A DNA stretch of 40,418 bases from contig JAFGXX010000002.1 in assembly GCA_016936435.1 (NCBI GenBank), positions 1-40,418 on the forward strand, read 5' to 3'. Under the pieces are notes generated by a model. It was not told where the DNA came from. It did not search any database and saw only the letters and a program-made list of their open reading frames with translations. Source of the stretch: Bacteroidales bacterium (lineage in GTDB: Bacteria > Bacteroidota > Bacteroidia > Bacteroidales > VadinHA17). Shown in pieces: positions 25,324 to 33,507 of the stretch; positions within the stretch are counted from its first letter, which is position 1; the number at the start of each line of letters is the position of its first letter. The translations under genes and the position numbers were made by a program.

Positions 25324-26445
25324 ATGAAAACCTTTTCGATCCCTTTCATTATTTTTTCAGGAATTTTACTTTCAGGCTGTGCTACCAGAAACAATGAAGA
25401 TCTTCAATCGAAAACTGGCGATAATCTTATAACGGTTTCCCCTGAACAATTTAAAAACGGTAAGTTATCCATTGGCAGCCCGGCAAAGATATTATTCGAA
25501 GACATTATCAGAGGCAATGGGAATATAGTTGCAGAACCAGCAGGCAGAGCAAAGATCAGTACACCCGTTCAGGGCAGCATAAAAAAGATCTACTGTTCCG
25601 GCGGTCAGAAAATACTTAAGGGACAGGCATTATTTGAGCTCTCCGGGAATGAATTCTTTGAGCTTCAAAGAGACTTTGCAGAAACTGCAAATATGTTAAA
25701 ACGCTTAAAATCAGAATATGAAAGAATAAGATCGTTGTATGACGAAAAGATCGGTACAGAAAAAGACATGATCCGGGCTGAAACGGAATTCAAATCTTCA
25801 CAAGCAAAATTCTCAGCGTTGAGACTGAAGTTAAGATCTCTCGGACTGGATGAATTAAAAATTGAGTCCGGCGATTTCTATGAATCCTTTGAGCTAAGAT
25901 CCCCTATAAACGGTATAATTTCAGAGATTGATGCATCAATTGGGCAATATGCTGACCTTACTACAATACTGGCTGAAGTTTTTGATCCCTCAAAGATGCA
26001 ACTCAGAGTTGCAGTATTTGAAAAAGACATTGGTAAGATAATGGAAGATCAGATAATAAGATTCAATTTAACCGGAGATACTGTTAAAACCTTTCTTGCG
26101 AGACTTACATCTGTAGGTAGAAATGTTGATGAATCAAACAAAACAATTACATGTTTTGCACAAATTCAGGAAACCAATGCCTCTCACTTCGTAAACAACG
26201 CATATATTGAAGCAGAGATCATAACCAGGGTTGATACGGTCTATGCGGTTCCGGAGGAATCAATCCTCAGATCTGCAGGGAGTAATTACATACTTGAGTT
26301 TGTCAGTAATGAAAACGGCAGTTATTTGTTTAAACGAACTTCTGCTGAGACCGGAAGGACACTCAAAGGATTTAAAGAGCTTATTAATATACGCAGTGAT
26401 ATTAAGCTCATAACCAACGGGGCATATAATATCATAATTGAATGA
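25324..26445 (+). CDS. RND efflux periplasmic adaptor lipoprotein (CusB/CzcB-like)
   Basis: This 373-aa lipoprotein (lipobox LLSGC, Cys19) has the membrane-fusion-protein layout: a lipoyl half-motif (GRAKISTPVQGSIKKIYCSGGQKILKGQALFEL), an alpha-helical hairpin (about 118-175), the second lipoyl half (FELRSPINGIISEIDASIGQYADLTTILAEV), then beta-barrel and membrane-proximal domains. It bridges the RND pump and channel in the periplasm. It has no His/Met-rich metal-binding tail. It is in an operon with the preceding fusion pump. Confidence 0.92.
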   Translation: MKTFSIPFIIFSGILLSGCATRNNEDLQSKTGDNLITVSPEQFKNGKLSIGSPAKILFEDIIRGNGNIVAEPAGRAKISTPVQGSIKKIYCSGGQKILKGQALFELSGNEFFELQRDFAETANMLKRLKSEYERIRSLYDEKIGTEKDMIRAETEFKSSQAKFSALRLKLRSLGLDELKIESGDFYESFELRSPINGIISEIDASIGQYADLTTILAEVFDPSKMQLRVAVFEKDIGKIMEDQIIRFNLTGDTVKTFLARLTSVGRNVDESNKTITCFAQIQETNASHFVNNAYIEAEIITRVDTVYAVPEESILRSAGSNYILEFVSNENGSYLFKRTSAETGRTLKGFKELINIRSDIKLITNGAYNIIIE

Positions 26446-26511
26446 ACCTGATGATTGTGTTCTCAGGCTTTCTAAGGCTCTGTGTTCTGCTTCAGGACCG
26501 TAAGTCAAGTT

Positions 26512-27879
26512 TTATCGGGTAATGGTCCTTCTTGCCTGACCCGGAAATACCGGCAGACTTTCGTGGCCTGATGCATCAACCGACTGAATGGCAAAGAAAT
26601 AGTTGTCTTTTGAATAGGGAAGGGTAACTTCTGTTCCGGTAACGAAGATCTTCTTTTCCCAGAGCGGCTGCCATGTTTCTCTCATAAGAATATAATAACC
26701 TGAAGGTTTCTTTCCTGCTGCAGGAGCTTCCCATCGAAGTGTGGTTTTGTTCGTGAGGCCGCCGGTAACTATGCCGCAGTTGACAGGCTGGTGAGGAGCG
26801 AGAGCCAGGTTAGCTATTGTCGCCAGGTTGACACCTGCATTCTTTCTTACATATTCATAATCGACATATTCAGGAAGATCTCCTTCCTGAACCCCGTCCA
26901 CGATGGCAGGTATCTTATGTGTCCTGTGGTAGTTTTCATTGAATTCACAGATTCTTACAGCGGTGAATCCCAGTTCACAGAACGGAGAATGATCACCTCC
27001 CCTGCCGAACCTGTCATTTCTGAATACAAGAGTAACTGTAAGCTGATCGACATATCTTTCTCCGGTCTCTTTGATATAGCGTGCCAGCTGTCGTGCTTTT
27101 CCGTCATTCTCTCCAGAGGTGTATTTTCTTAATGCTGCCATGCGCTCCGTTTCATAAGCAGGGACGCCCTCGCTGAAAACCCTCACATGCATATTGTCGT
27201 TCAGAAGAGTCTCGCTTGAACTGCTGTTCCCTATCATGTCGTTATTCAGCATTGCGACAATATTCCAGTTTTCCTTCTTTGCGAGTTCTGCCATATGCCG
27301 GGCTCCATACAAACCATGTTCTTCGCCTGAGAGTGCCATAAAAACTATGGTAGACGGAAACTTCACCGGAGCCATTATCCTTATAAGTTCAAGAATTGCC
27401 GCAATACCCGATCCGTCATCATCGGCACCGGGAGCATAGCTTGTGGAGTCGTTGTCAAGCTGCACCCTGGAATCGAGGTGTGCGCTTATTATGATCTTCC
27501 TGTCGTCGCTGCTGTCTGTACCCTGTAGTGTAGCCACAACGTTTTTCAGTGTTACCGGTCTTGATATTCTCTGACCTTTTCCGCCGACATTATAGTCTTC
27601 AAATTTCACCGAGAGCCTCCCTTCTGAAGCCGGGATATTTTTTTCCATTTCCGTTTTTATCCAGTTCCAGGCAGCGCCTATTCCTCTTTCGGGATCGGTT
27701 TGAGTACTCAGGTTGTGGCGGGTATGAAAACCGGCCAGGGTTCTCACATGTTGTTCCAGCCGTTCAGCAGATATCTCATTTACCATCCTGCTGATATCAG
27801 GATCGCGGTTGATAATTGTCTGTGCTCCTGCCGGATACAGAATTAGTAACATAAGGAAATGAAACAGCAGCTTCTTCAT
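26512..27879 (-). CDS. Exported M28 family zinc aminopeptidase
   Basis: This 455-aa protein has a signal peptide (about 1-19, ending AGAQ) and all M28 metal and catalytic motifs: ISAHLDSR, PGADDDGSG, LSGEEHGLYG (catalytic Glu-Glu), MLNNDMIGN and FNENYHRTHK with the final His ligand. Two zinc ions are expected. Residues about 368-450 form a fibronectin type III-like beta domain (TTLRWEAPAAGKKPSGYYI). It should digest peptides in the periplasm or outside. It follows the pirin gene by 11 bases and probably shares its transcript. Confidence 0.93.
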   Translation of the reverse strand: MKKLLFHFLMLLILYPAGAQTIINRDPDISRMVNEISAERLEQHVRTLAGFHTRHNLSTQTDPERGIGAAWNWIKTEMEKNIPASEGRLSVKFEDYNVGGKGQRISRPVTLKNVVATLQGTDSSDDRKIIISAHLDSRVQLDNDSTSYAPGADDDGSGIAAILELIRIMAPVKFPSTIVFMALSGEEHGLYGARHMAELAKKENWNIVAMLNNDMIGNSSSSETLLNDNMHVRVFSEGVPAYETERMAALRKYTSGENDGKARQLARYIKETGERYVDQLTVTLVFRNDRFGRGGDHSPFCELGFTAVRICEFNENYHRTHKIPAIVDGVQEGDLPEYVDYEYVRKNAGVNLATIANLALAPHQPVNCGIVTGGLTNKTTLRWEAPAAGKKPSGYYILMRETWQPLWEKKIFVTGTEVTLPYSKDNYFFAIQSVDASGHESLPVFPGQARRTITR

Positions 27880-27890
27880 ATAATTTCAAT

Positions 27891-28775
27891 TTAAAAATAC
27901 ATTGGCTTGTCATGCCTGATAAAGGTATTGTTTTCAAGGTCATTGAAGGCCTGATCAAGTTCTTCTTTTGTGTTCATGACAATAGGTCCGCCCCAGGAGA
28001 CCGTTTCCCTGAGAGGTTGAGCAGCGATCAGAAAAAACCTTGCTCCTCCGGGGCCGGCTTTTACCTTAACTTCATCGATCTCGGAGTCACTGTTTGTAGA
28101 AGCGCTCATCAGCAGTGCACAGGCTTTCTCCTCAAAATGAAGAAAATCTTCACCGGCTGCCAGGGTGCCATCTATAAGATACAGGAACAATGTATAATCA
28201 TTGGGTGTCTCGCTGTATATCCAGATGCAATCGGGTTTTATTTCAACATCGAGATATTGAACTTTCACATACTCACCCTTCATTGCTCCTTTGTGGTTTC
28301 TGTAATTCCCTGACAAAACCCTGACGATTGCACATTCCTCCTTAATAACAGGCACATCCTTCTGTTCGATATCACGGTAAGCCGGCGTCGTCATTTTCTG
28401 ACTTGCAGGAAGGTTGACCCAAAGCTGACAGCCAAGCATCTTCTCTGAGGTCCGGGGCATTTCCTGGTGAATGATGCCTGATCCTGCAGTCATCCACTGA
28501 CATTGAAGATCCCTGATTACACCACTGTTCCCAAGGCTGTCACCATGTTCTATTTCACCTTTAAGAAGGTAGGTTACCGTTTCAATGCCCCGGTGCGGAT
28601 GCCATGGGAATCCTTTTATATAATCTGCAGGATCTGAGGAGTCAAAGCCGTCAAGCAACAGGAATGGATCAAAATTACTGATTGTATTTATTCCCAGCAC
28701 CCTGCGCAAATGAACACCGGCTCCGTCAACGGCGTGCCGGCCTTCTACTATCTGAGCTACTTTTCTTGTTGCCAT
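27891..28775 (-). CDS. Pirin family protein
   Basis: ATG at 28775 is chosen: it is preceded by AAAGGGA at good distance and begins MATRKVAQIVEGRHAVDG, while the longer frame to 28832 adds 19 non-conserved residues. The 294-aa protein is a double-cupin pirin with metal-binding GFPWHPHRGIETVTYLLKGEIEHGDS and TAGSGIIHQEMP (three His and one Glu). Bacterial pirins are iron-containing cytoplasmic proteins, some with quercetinase activity; this one's role is not defined. First gene of the pirin-M28 pair. Confidence 0.93.
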   Translation of the reverse strand: MATRKVAQIVEGRHAVDGAGVHLRRVLGINTISNFDPFLLLDGFDSSDPADYIKGFPWHPHRGIETVTYLLKGEIEHGDSLGNSGVIRDLQCQWMTAGSGIIHQEMPRTSEKMLGCQLWVNLPASQKMTTPAYRDIEQKDVPVIKEECAIVRVLSGNYRNHKGAMKGEYVKVQYLDVEIKPDCIWIYSETPNDYTLFLYLIDGTLAAGEDFLHFEEKACALLMSASTNSDSEIDEVKVKAGPGGARFFLIAAQPLRETVSWGGPIVMNTKEELDQAFNDLENNTFIRHDKPMYF

Positions 28776-28950
28776 GGTATTCCCTTTAGTAATACAGTTA
28801 TGTAAGTATAGTATAATTTTCCTGTACCACAATTATTACACTGCAAAACCTGACTGATTGTCGGGGAAGTTATGAGGACCAGGTAACAATATTTAGCTAC
28901 GTCATAATATACAGAAGTTGTATCTTGCCGGCTCATAAGAAAAAATAAAC

Positions 28951-29625
28951 ATGGATACATCTGTAAAAACGGGGAAATTTACAAAAGGAGAGGAGCTGGC
29001 CAATGCCATTTCACATCTCACAGGAGCCCTCCTCGGTGTGGCTGCTCTTGTATTAATGGTAGTGCATTCAGCCAGGACAGGAACAGCATGGCATATTGTT
29101 TCGACAGCTGTTTTTGGAGCTACCCTGGTCTTTCTGTATCTGTCTTCAATGTTTACACACTGGCTGCCTCAGGGCCGCAGCAAGGAGTTTTTCTTCACAA
29201 TGGATCAGATAGCCATTTTTATGCTGATTGCGGGCACCTATACTCCCATAGCGCTTATCACACTCCACGGGCCCTTCGGATGGGTTATCTTCGGCATAGA
29301 GTGGGGACTGGCACTGACAGGGATAATTATCAAGTTGCTCAGGCCGGTTAAATATGCTGCCGGGGTAAGTCTGTTCTATGTTATACTTTATGCTTCGATG
29401 GGCTGGCTTGTATTAATTGCCCTGGTGCCTTTAATAAGGATTCTGCCGGTGATGGGCTGGATGTGGATACTTATCGGAGGTCTCTTTTACTCATTCGGCA
29501 TCTATTTCTTCAGGGTGGCCAGGTTCAGATATGCCCATCTGGTATGGCATCTTATGGTTCTGGCAGGAAGCATCTCTCATTTCATTGCCGTTTTCTTCTA
29601 TGTAATAGACGTTGCCCTTCCTTAA
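28951..29625 (+). CDS. Hemolysin III / PAQR family membrane protein
   Basis: This 224-aa protein has seven TM segments and keeps the metal-site residues of the CREST superfamily: Ser-x3-His (SMFTH) in TM2, Asp in FFTMDQIAIFMLIAGTYTP before TM3, and the HLVWH pair with SISHF near the C-terminus. Members are zinc-binding and hydrolase-like; the hemolysin name is historical. The usual DH pair reads DQ here. It is divergent from pirin, with a 175-base shared upstream region. Confidence 0.9.
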   Translation: MDTSVKTGKFTKGEELANAISHLTGALLGVAALVLMVVHSARTGTAWHIVSTAVFGATLVFLYLSSMFTHWLPQGRSKEFFFTMDQIAIFMLIAGTYTPIALITLHGPFGWVIFGIEWGLALTGIIIKLLRPVKYAAGVSLFYVILYASMGWLVLIALVPLIRILPVMGWMWILIGGLFYSFGIYFFRVARFRYAHLVWHLMVLAGSISHFIAVFFYVIDVALP

Positions 29626-29766
29626 CAGGCATTAATATTTGGCAGGAAATCCTGCATACATTTTTTACTATAGCCATATGCTGTTTTTCATAACGGTTCC
29701 ATGAACCTTGTACATGCAGGATTGTTATTTTTTCATAGAGTATTTATATTAAGTCAGATAATAACC

Positions 29767-30339
29767 ATGTCAGTAACAGGATCACGAAAAAAGCTGGCCC
29801 CTGAAAATCAACAGGTATTGCTTTCAACTCTGAAAAGCAGGTTCGTGAACAACATGAACCGGCACGAAGGAATTGACTGGGAAGAGATTATGAAAAAACT
29901 TTTCAACAATGGTGAAAAGCTCTGGTCGCTGAACGAGATGGAGCGCAGTGGAGGAGAACCTGATGTTACGGGATATGATTCAAAAACAGACCGCTTTGTT
30001 TTAATGGATTGTTCACCTCAAAGTCCTGCAGGCCGGAGAAACATATGTTATGATCGTGAAGGCCGCGAATCAAGAAAGGAACATAAGCCGGAAAGCAGCG
30101 CTGAGGAACTTGCTGCCTCAATGGGGATTGAACTTCTTACGGAGGAACAGTACCGTTATCTGCAGACGCTCGGGGAGTTTGATACCTCAAGTTCCAGCTG
30201 GATCAAAACGCCATCCGCAATAAGAAAGCATGGCGGCGCTCTTTTTTGTGACCGCCGGTATAATCACGTCTTTGTGTATCATAACGGTGCGCAGTCATAT
30301 TACGGATCCCGGGGCTTCAGGGCTGTACTGTATGTCTGA
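29767..30339 (+). CDS. DUF4256 family protein
   Basis: The start is placed at ATG 29767 (MSVTGSRKKLAPENQQ); the frame extends to ATG 29701 but adds hydrophobic residues that do not fit the family. The 190-aa product carries the DUF4256 text throughout: MNRHEGIDWEEI, KLWSLNEMERSGGEPDVTGYD, FVLMDCSPQSPAGRRNICYDREGRESRKEHKPE, MGIELLTEEQYRYLQ, and ALFCDRRYNHVFVYHNGAQSYY. Function unknown; cytoplasmic. Known mainly from Firmicutes and Bacteroidota. It stands just before the repeat-rich stretch. Confidence 0.9.
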   Translation: MSVTGSRKKLAPENQQVLLSTLKSRFVNNMNRHEGIDWEEIMKKLFNNGEKLWSLNEMERSGGEPDVTGYDSKTDRFVLMDCSPQSPAGRRNICYDREGRESRKEHKPESSAEELAASMGIELLTEEQYRYLQTLGEFDTSSSSWIKTPSAIRKHGGALFCDRRYNHVFVYHNGAQSYYGSRGFRAVLYV

Positions 30340-30386
30340 AAGTACATTTGTCCAGGATATTACTTCATAATCTGTCTCAAGTAAGA

Positions 30387-30559
30387 AGAGATCCTTCGCT
30401 GCGCTCAGGATGACAAGTCAATTGTTCAACAGTGGGAAGAAGCGGCGAGCCGCCGCCAGGAACTCTACAAGATCATCTTTATTGCATGCGGCTCGCCGCT
30501 TCTTTCCCACTACATCCTATTGTTAGTATCTGTCATCCTGAGCGCAGCGAAGGATCTCT
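30387..30559. mobile_element. MITE-like nested inverted-repeat element
   Basis: The outer arms 30387-30415 and 30531-30559 are perfect 29-base inverted repeats with the core CCTTCGCTGCGCTCAGGATG. Inside lies a second inverted repeat (30431-30453 with 30488-30511, one base indel). The 173-base unit encodes nothing convincing. The core is a widespread intergenic repeat, often mis-translated as peptides like CHPERSEGSL. No clear target-site duplication is seen at the edges. Confidence 0.75.
30501..30524 (+). repeat. 24-base direct repeat, copy 1
   Basis: The 24 bases beginning TCTTTCCCACTACATCCTAT are identical to 31632-31655. This copy lies inside the MITE-like element, overlapping its inner right arm. 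Confidence 0.8.
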
Positions 30560-30573
30560 AGATATGATCCGGT

Positions 30574-30766
30574 ATGTTTATAAAAACTCCTGTTACTTTT
30601 TTATTTGTCATTCTTTCCGGTCTCACATTCGGATTTTGCTACACTGAGAAATAAGTATTACAAACCACGTTACAAGGGGTATTTGAAATCAGGTGATGTC
30701 TGGGTGATAATCGCAAAGGTCAGAGATGTTAAGCTCTCAGGAATGTATGGAGTTATAAAGATATAA
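30574..30766 (+). pseudogene. Possible small exported-protein ORF with one-base frameshift
   Basis: ATG at 30574 gives MFIK; after five A (30582-30586) the frame that continues well is one base off. Deleting one A would read MFIKLLLLFYLSFFPVSHS, a convincing signal peptide, followed by DFATLRNKYYKPRYKGYLK and a GDVWVIIAKVRDVKLSGMYG stretch to TAA at 30764-30766 (about 63 residues). No family recognised. It may be a decayed gene, a sequencing error in the A-run, or chance. Confidence 0.35.
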
Positions 30767-31063
30767 TCTAAATATTAACATGTATTTACAGCCGGGGTAA
30801 GATGTTCCTGTTAATACGGCTATAGAGGATAAATGTAATGTGTCTTTGCAATAAAAACATCCTGATAAGGGAAAGTTTCCCCCGGAAACGATATCAAAAC
30901 TGGTATATATAGAGTAAATTTGATATATGACATAGAATATTATTTTCCAATGCATTAACAGCCATAAAAGTAAGATCGTTTCTTTCAGTACACATGATTT
31001 TAAGTTAGCACTGGTTTCGAGGTATCGGGTATTAACATATTTTGATAACAGAAAGGAGAAAAC
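30767..31063. other. 297-base stretch upstream of the NTF2-like lipoprotein
   Basis: AT-rich, with no ORF of note. TAAATTTG (30915-30922) fits TAnnTTTG but has no -33 partner and is 140 bases from the next gene. GTTTCC-CCC-GGAAAC near 30867 is a short palindrome. Together with the MITE-like element and the broken ORF, the whole 30340-31063 interval lacks intact genes. Confidence 0.4.
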
Positions 31064-31528
31064 ATGACAAGGACAACAATTCTTACATCGATTCTGGCAT
31101 TGGTAATGCTGGGCGGGTGTGACAACAACACTCCAGTTCAAAACATCGATCAGGAAATCATTGCGCTTGAGCGCAGTGCATTGGACAAGTGGGCACAGAG
31201 CAATACAGGCGGATACGTCAACATCTCGGCTGACGATGTCACCTGGTTTGACTTCAATCCTGGTGCACAACTGAGGATGGATGGCATCCAGGAAGTACGA
31301 AAATTCCTGGAACCTTTGTCGGGAAATATTCCACCTCATACTTATGATCTGGTGGATCCGAAAGTCCAGGTTTATGGAAGTACAGCCGTCCTGACTTTTC
31401 ACTGGAAAGCCTCAATGGCTGACGGCACGCCTCTGGGTGGATGGAAAGCCACTTCGGTATACACCCTGAAAGACGACAACTGGCGACAGGTTCATGCTCA
31501 CTGGTCTGTTGTCCAGAGTGTTGAGTAG
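31064..31528 (+). CDS. NTF2-like (SnoaL/DUF4440-type) lipoprotein
   Basis: This 154-aa protein has a lipoprotein signal (MTRTTILTSILALVMLGGC, Cys19) and a cone-shaped NTF2-like fold: helix EIIALERSALDKWAQSNTGG, then DDVTWFDFNPGAQLRMDGIQEVRKFLE and a curved sheet ending VYTLKDDNWRQVHAHWSVVQ. It resembles the DUF4440/SnoaL-like group, with a pocket that may bind a small molecule. Unusually for this window it has a strong Shine-Dalgarno (AAAGGAG, seven bases before ATG). The surrounding repeats and this SD suggest it could have come from elsewhere. Confidence 0.85.
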   Translation: MTRTTILTSILALVMLGGCDNNTPVQNIDQEIIALERSALDKWAQSNTGGYVNISADDVTWFDFNPGAQLRMDGIQEVRKFLEPLSGNIPPHTYDLVDPKVQVYGSTAVLTFHWKASMADGTPLGGWKATSVYTLKDDNWRQVHAHWSVVQSVE

Positions 31529-31631
31529 GCTTATACTGCGAATGTGATAACGGAAACCACGAGGAATCATCTCTGGCGAATGCTGAAATGATCATGGCGA
31601 CGCCTTTCTAAGACGGCAAATGGATACAGAG

Positions 31632-31655
31632 TCTTTCCCACTACATCCTATTGTT
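31632..31655 (+). repeat. 24-base direct repeat, copy 2
   Basis: Identical to 30501-30524 and in the same orientation. The two copies bracket the broken small ORF and the NTF2-like lipoprotein gene, 1.1 kb apart. Confidence 0.8.
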
Positions 31656-31739
31656 GAAAGAGTACTGTCGACAACCCTTACTATACCTTGCTCTGAAACC
31701 ACAAAGGGTACACGGGCGGGAGTGCAATACCCTTCCCTG

Positions 31740-32072
31740 TTACTCGTATTTGACAATTTTTATCTTTGAAAAGGCCCTGAAATGCTTTCTGAGCAGTTTC
31801 CAGTTTTCATAATTAATACAATACTGAAGTTTTGGAGGGTCAATACAGCCCTGTATCAACCCGGCCCTTTTGAGTTCTGCAAGATGTTGAAAGACAGTAG
31901 AATTTGCAAGAGCCAGTTCATTTGAAATATCAGTAAAACGACAGGTAGACAGCGATGCGAGATGACGGAGAATCGCAATGCGGGCAGGATGGCCGAGAGC
32001 TTTGGCAAATTGTGCTATCCTTACATCTTCAGGTGAATAATGATTGTTATTTGAAGATTTTTTTCTTTGCAT
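31740..32072 (-). CDS. ArsR-family winged-helix regulator
   Basis: This 110-aa repressor-type protein has the ArsR/SmtB layout: AQFAKALGHPARIAILRHLA, recognition region CRFTDISNELALANSTVFQHLAELKRAGLI, and a wing leading to a C-terminal helix. Cys44 precedes the recognition helices where metal-sensing members often carry cysteines; Cys76 and Cys85 lie in the wing. Metal, redox or nitrosative sensing is possible but not proven. It is divergent from the cytochrome gene, with a palindrome between them, so it probably controls both. Confidence 0.9.
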   Translation of the reverse strand: MQRKKSSNNNHYSPEDVRIAQFAKALGHPARIAILRHLASLSTCRFTDISNELALANSTVFQHLAELKRAGLIQGCIDPPKLQYCINYENWKLLRKHFRAFSKIKIVKYE

Positions 32073-32106
32073 TTTTAAGATGGAATTATGCTTTAAGCAC
32101 AGATAA

Positions 32107-32126
32107 TTTTCGTAAAATTACGAAAA
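32107..32126. promoter_or_regulatory. Palindromic candidate operator of the ArsR-type regulator
   Basis: TTTTCGTAA (32107-32115) and TTACGAAAA (32118-32126) are perfect 9-base inverted arms around AA, in the 82-base gap between divergent genes. Size and position suit a dimeric winged-helix repressor. On both strands it overlaps near-matches to the -7 element (TAATTTTC on plus, TAATTTTA on minus), so binding would block both promoters. Confidence 0.6.
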
Positions 32127-32154
32127 AATAATTCTGAATCTTCAATAGTTAACT

Positions 32155-32991
32155 ATGGACAGACGTAAAGCATTGAAATTAGCTGCCGGGGTTGTTGCGG
32201 GTGGAGGTGCTGGTATTATAACTCTTTCCAGCGCATTTAAAACGGAAGCTCAGCCCCTCAGTCCCGGAGCGAATCCCGAATACAAAAACACAGATTCGAT
32301 ATGGAGATATTCACTGCTTGACCCGGAACTGACCGCTGAATTAGCCTATAAGGATTATGATCATGGCAGCTGTATGTATGCAACATTTAAGAGTGTGGTT
32401 TCTCAACTGGCTGAAAAATATGGAGAACCATATACCTCATTTCCCTTCCACATGATGAAATACGGACACGGAGGAGTTGGCGGTTTCGGAACAATCTGCG
32501 GTGCTCTTAACGGAGCTTCTGCCCTTATAGGATTACTGGTTACTGATAAGACAATAAGGGACAACCTTATCACAGATATTCTCAGATGGTATGAGAACAC
32601 AAAGCTTCCGGAATATATGCCGAAAACAGCTATTTATGACTTCCTCCCGCCGCCAACTATCACAAATTCAGTACTATGCCATGTGTCTAACACAAATTGG
32701 GCTAAAAAAACAGGATATAAGGTAAACAGCCTGGAACGAAAAGAAAGATGCCGTCGCCTGACAAGCGATGTAGCATACCAGGTAACAAGTCTTATGAACG
32801 AGTATCACACTAATATTTTTATCGCGAACAAAAATGATAATGAAACAGTCAGAGAATGCATGTCCTGTCACGGAGAACAGGGAAAACTTGTCAATACGAG
32901 CGGTAAAATGGGATGCAGCTCTTGTCATACTGAATCTGTCGGACACAGAATTTTTGCCGACATCCATTATAAAATCATGAAAGAGAAATAG
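32155..32991 (+). CDS. Split-Soret-like cytochrome c (C_GCAxxG_C_C family)
   Basis: This 278-aa protein has a Tat-type signal (MDRRKALKLAAG, twin Arg) and so is probably exported folded. The middle follows the C_GCAxxG_C_C redox family: HGSCMYATF (Cys73), GHGGVGGFGTICGALNGA (Cys115), and further Cys175 and Cys199. Two c-type heme sites, CMSCH (235-239) and CSSCH (254-258), lie at the C-terminus. This is the arrangement of the Desulfovibrio split-Soret cytochrome. It probably carries electrons in the periplasm; donor and acceptor are unknown. Regulated by the divergent ArsR-type protein by inference. Confidence 0.85.
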   Translation: MDRRKALKLAAGVVAGGGAGIITLSSAFKTEAQPLSPGANPEYKNTDSIWRYSLLDPELTAELAYKDYDHGSCMYATFKSVVSQLAEKYGEPYTSFPFHMMKYGHGGVGGFGTICGALNGASALIGLLVTDKTIRDNLITDILRWYENTKLPEYMPKTAIYDFLPPPTITNSVLCHVSNTNWAKKTGYKVNSLERKERCRRLTSDVAYQVTSLMNEYHTNIFIANKNDNETVRECMSCHGEQGKLVNTSGKMGCSSCHTESVGHRIFADIHYKIMKEK

Positions 32992-33184
32992 TTAAAGCTA
33001 AAACAGGAATGGCTGAACACAAAGGAGATTTTTATTACCAGTTCTTACAGGGTCTTTCAATTTCCATGGATATTTTTTAATTTTCGTGTCGTATAAGTTT
33101 TATTTCCGGGACCAGGGATCTACATGGGAATCCTATGGATCTTTAGGGTATGTACCGTCTGAATTAACTACTGAGGATATTTGA

Positions 33185-33463
33185 ATGACGCCAATCAGAA
33201 AAATCAAAAACCCGGACAACCTGCTGTCAATCCCGGGTATTGGAAGGAGTATTGCCGAAGATCTGCACAGTATCGGGATACATCATGTCAATGATCTGAA
33301 AGGGCAGGATCCGGAGGCCTTATATTCTGCCCTGTGTGCTGAGCACAACACGAAAATCGACCGTTGCGTGTTGTATACTTTCCGTTGTGCCGTTTATTAT
33401 GCAGAAAATGAAGATCATGATCCTGAACTTTTAAAATGGTGGAACTGGAAAGAACGTAAATAA
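33185..33463 (+). CDS. Helix-hairpin-helix protein (pathogenicity locus / Cdd1 family)
   Basis: This 92-aa protein has a helix-hairpin-helix (NLLSIPGIGRSIAEDLHSIGIHHVNDLKG) and the family tail (YSALCAEHNTKIDRCVLYTFRCAVYYA, then LLKWWNWK). This is the small Cdd1 or pathogenicity-locus family, found widely in bacteria. Non-specific DNA binding is likely; no enzymatic activity is known. It lies 45 bases before the glycoside hydrolase gene but is probably unrelated in function. Confidence 0.9.
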   Translation: MTPIRKIKNPDNLLSIPGIGRSIAEDLHSIGIHHVNDLKGQDPEALYSALCAEHNTKIDRCVLYTFRCAVYYAENEDHDPELLKWWNWKERK

Positions 33464-33507
33464 TCGCCTGCAAACAAAGTATAAAACAATAAAACAATAA
33501 AACTGAA

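Noticed and set aside
28776-28832. Longer pirin start with 19 extra residues
   Set aside because: The internal ATG has a good ribosome-binding sequence and matches the usual pirin N-terminus; the extension is unlike the family.
28951-29625. Hemolysin III protein as a variant that has lost its metal site
   Set aside because: On closer reading the Ser-x3-His, Asp and His-x3-His residues are all present; only the non-ligand His after Asp is changed.
30432-30647. A 71-codon plus-strand frame containing the text CHPERSEGSL
   Set aside because: This text is the translation of the inverted-repeat element and is a known artefact of that repeat, not a protein.
31704-31734. AAGGGTA and TACCCTT inverted arms between convergent genes as a terminator
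   Set aside because: The stem is 7 bp with a 17-base loop and no T-run on either strand, so it is too weak to list.
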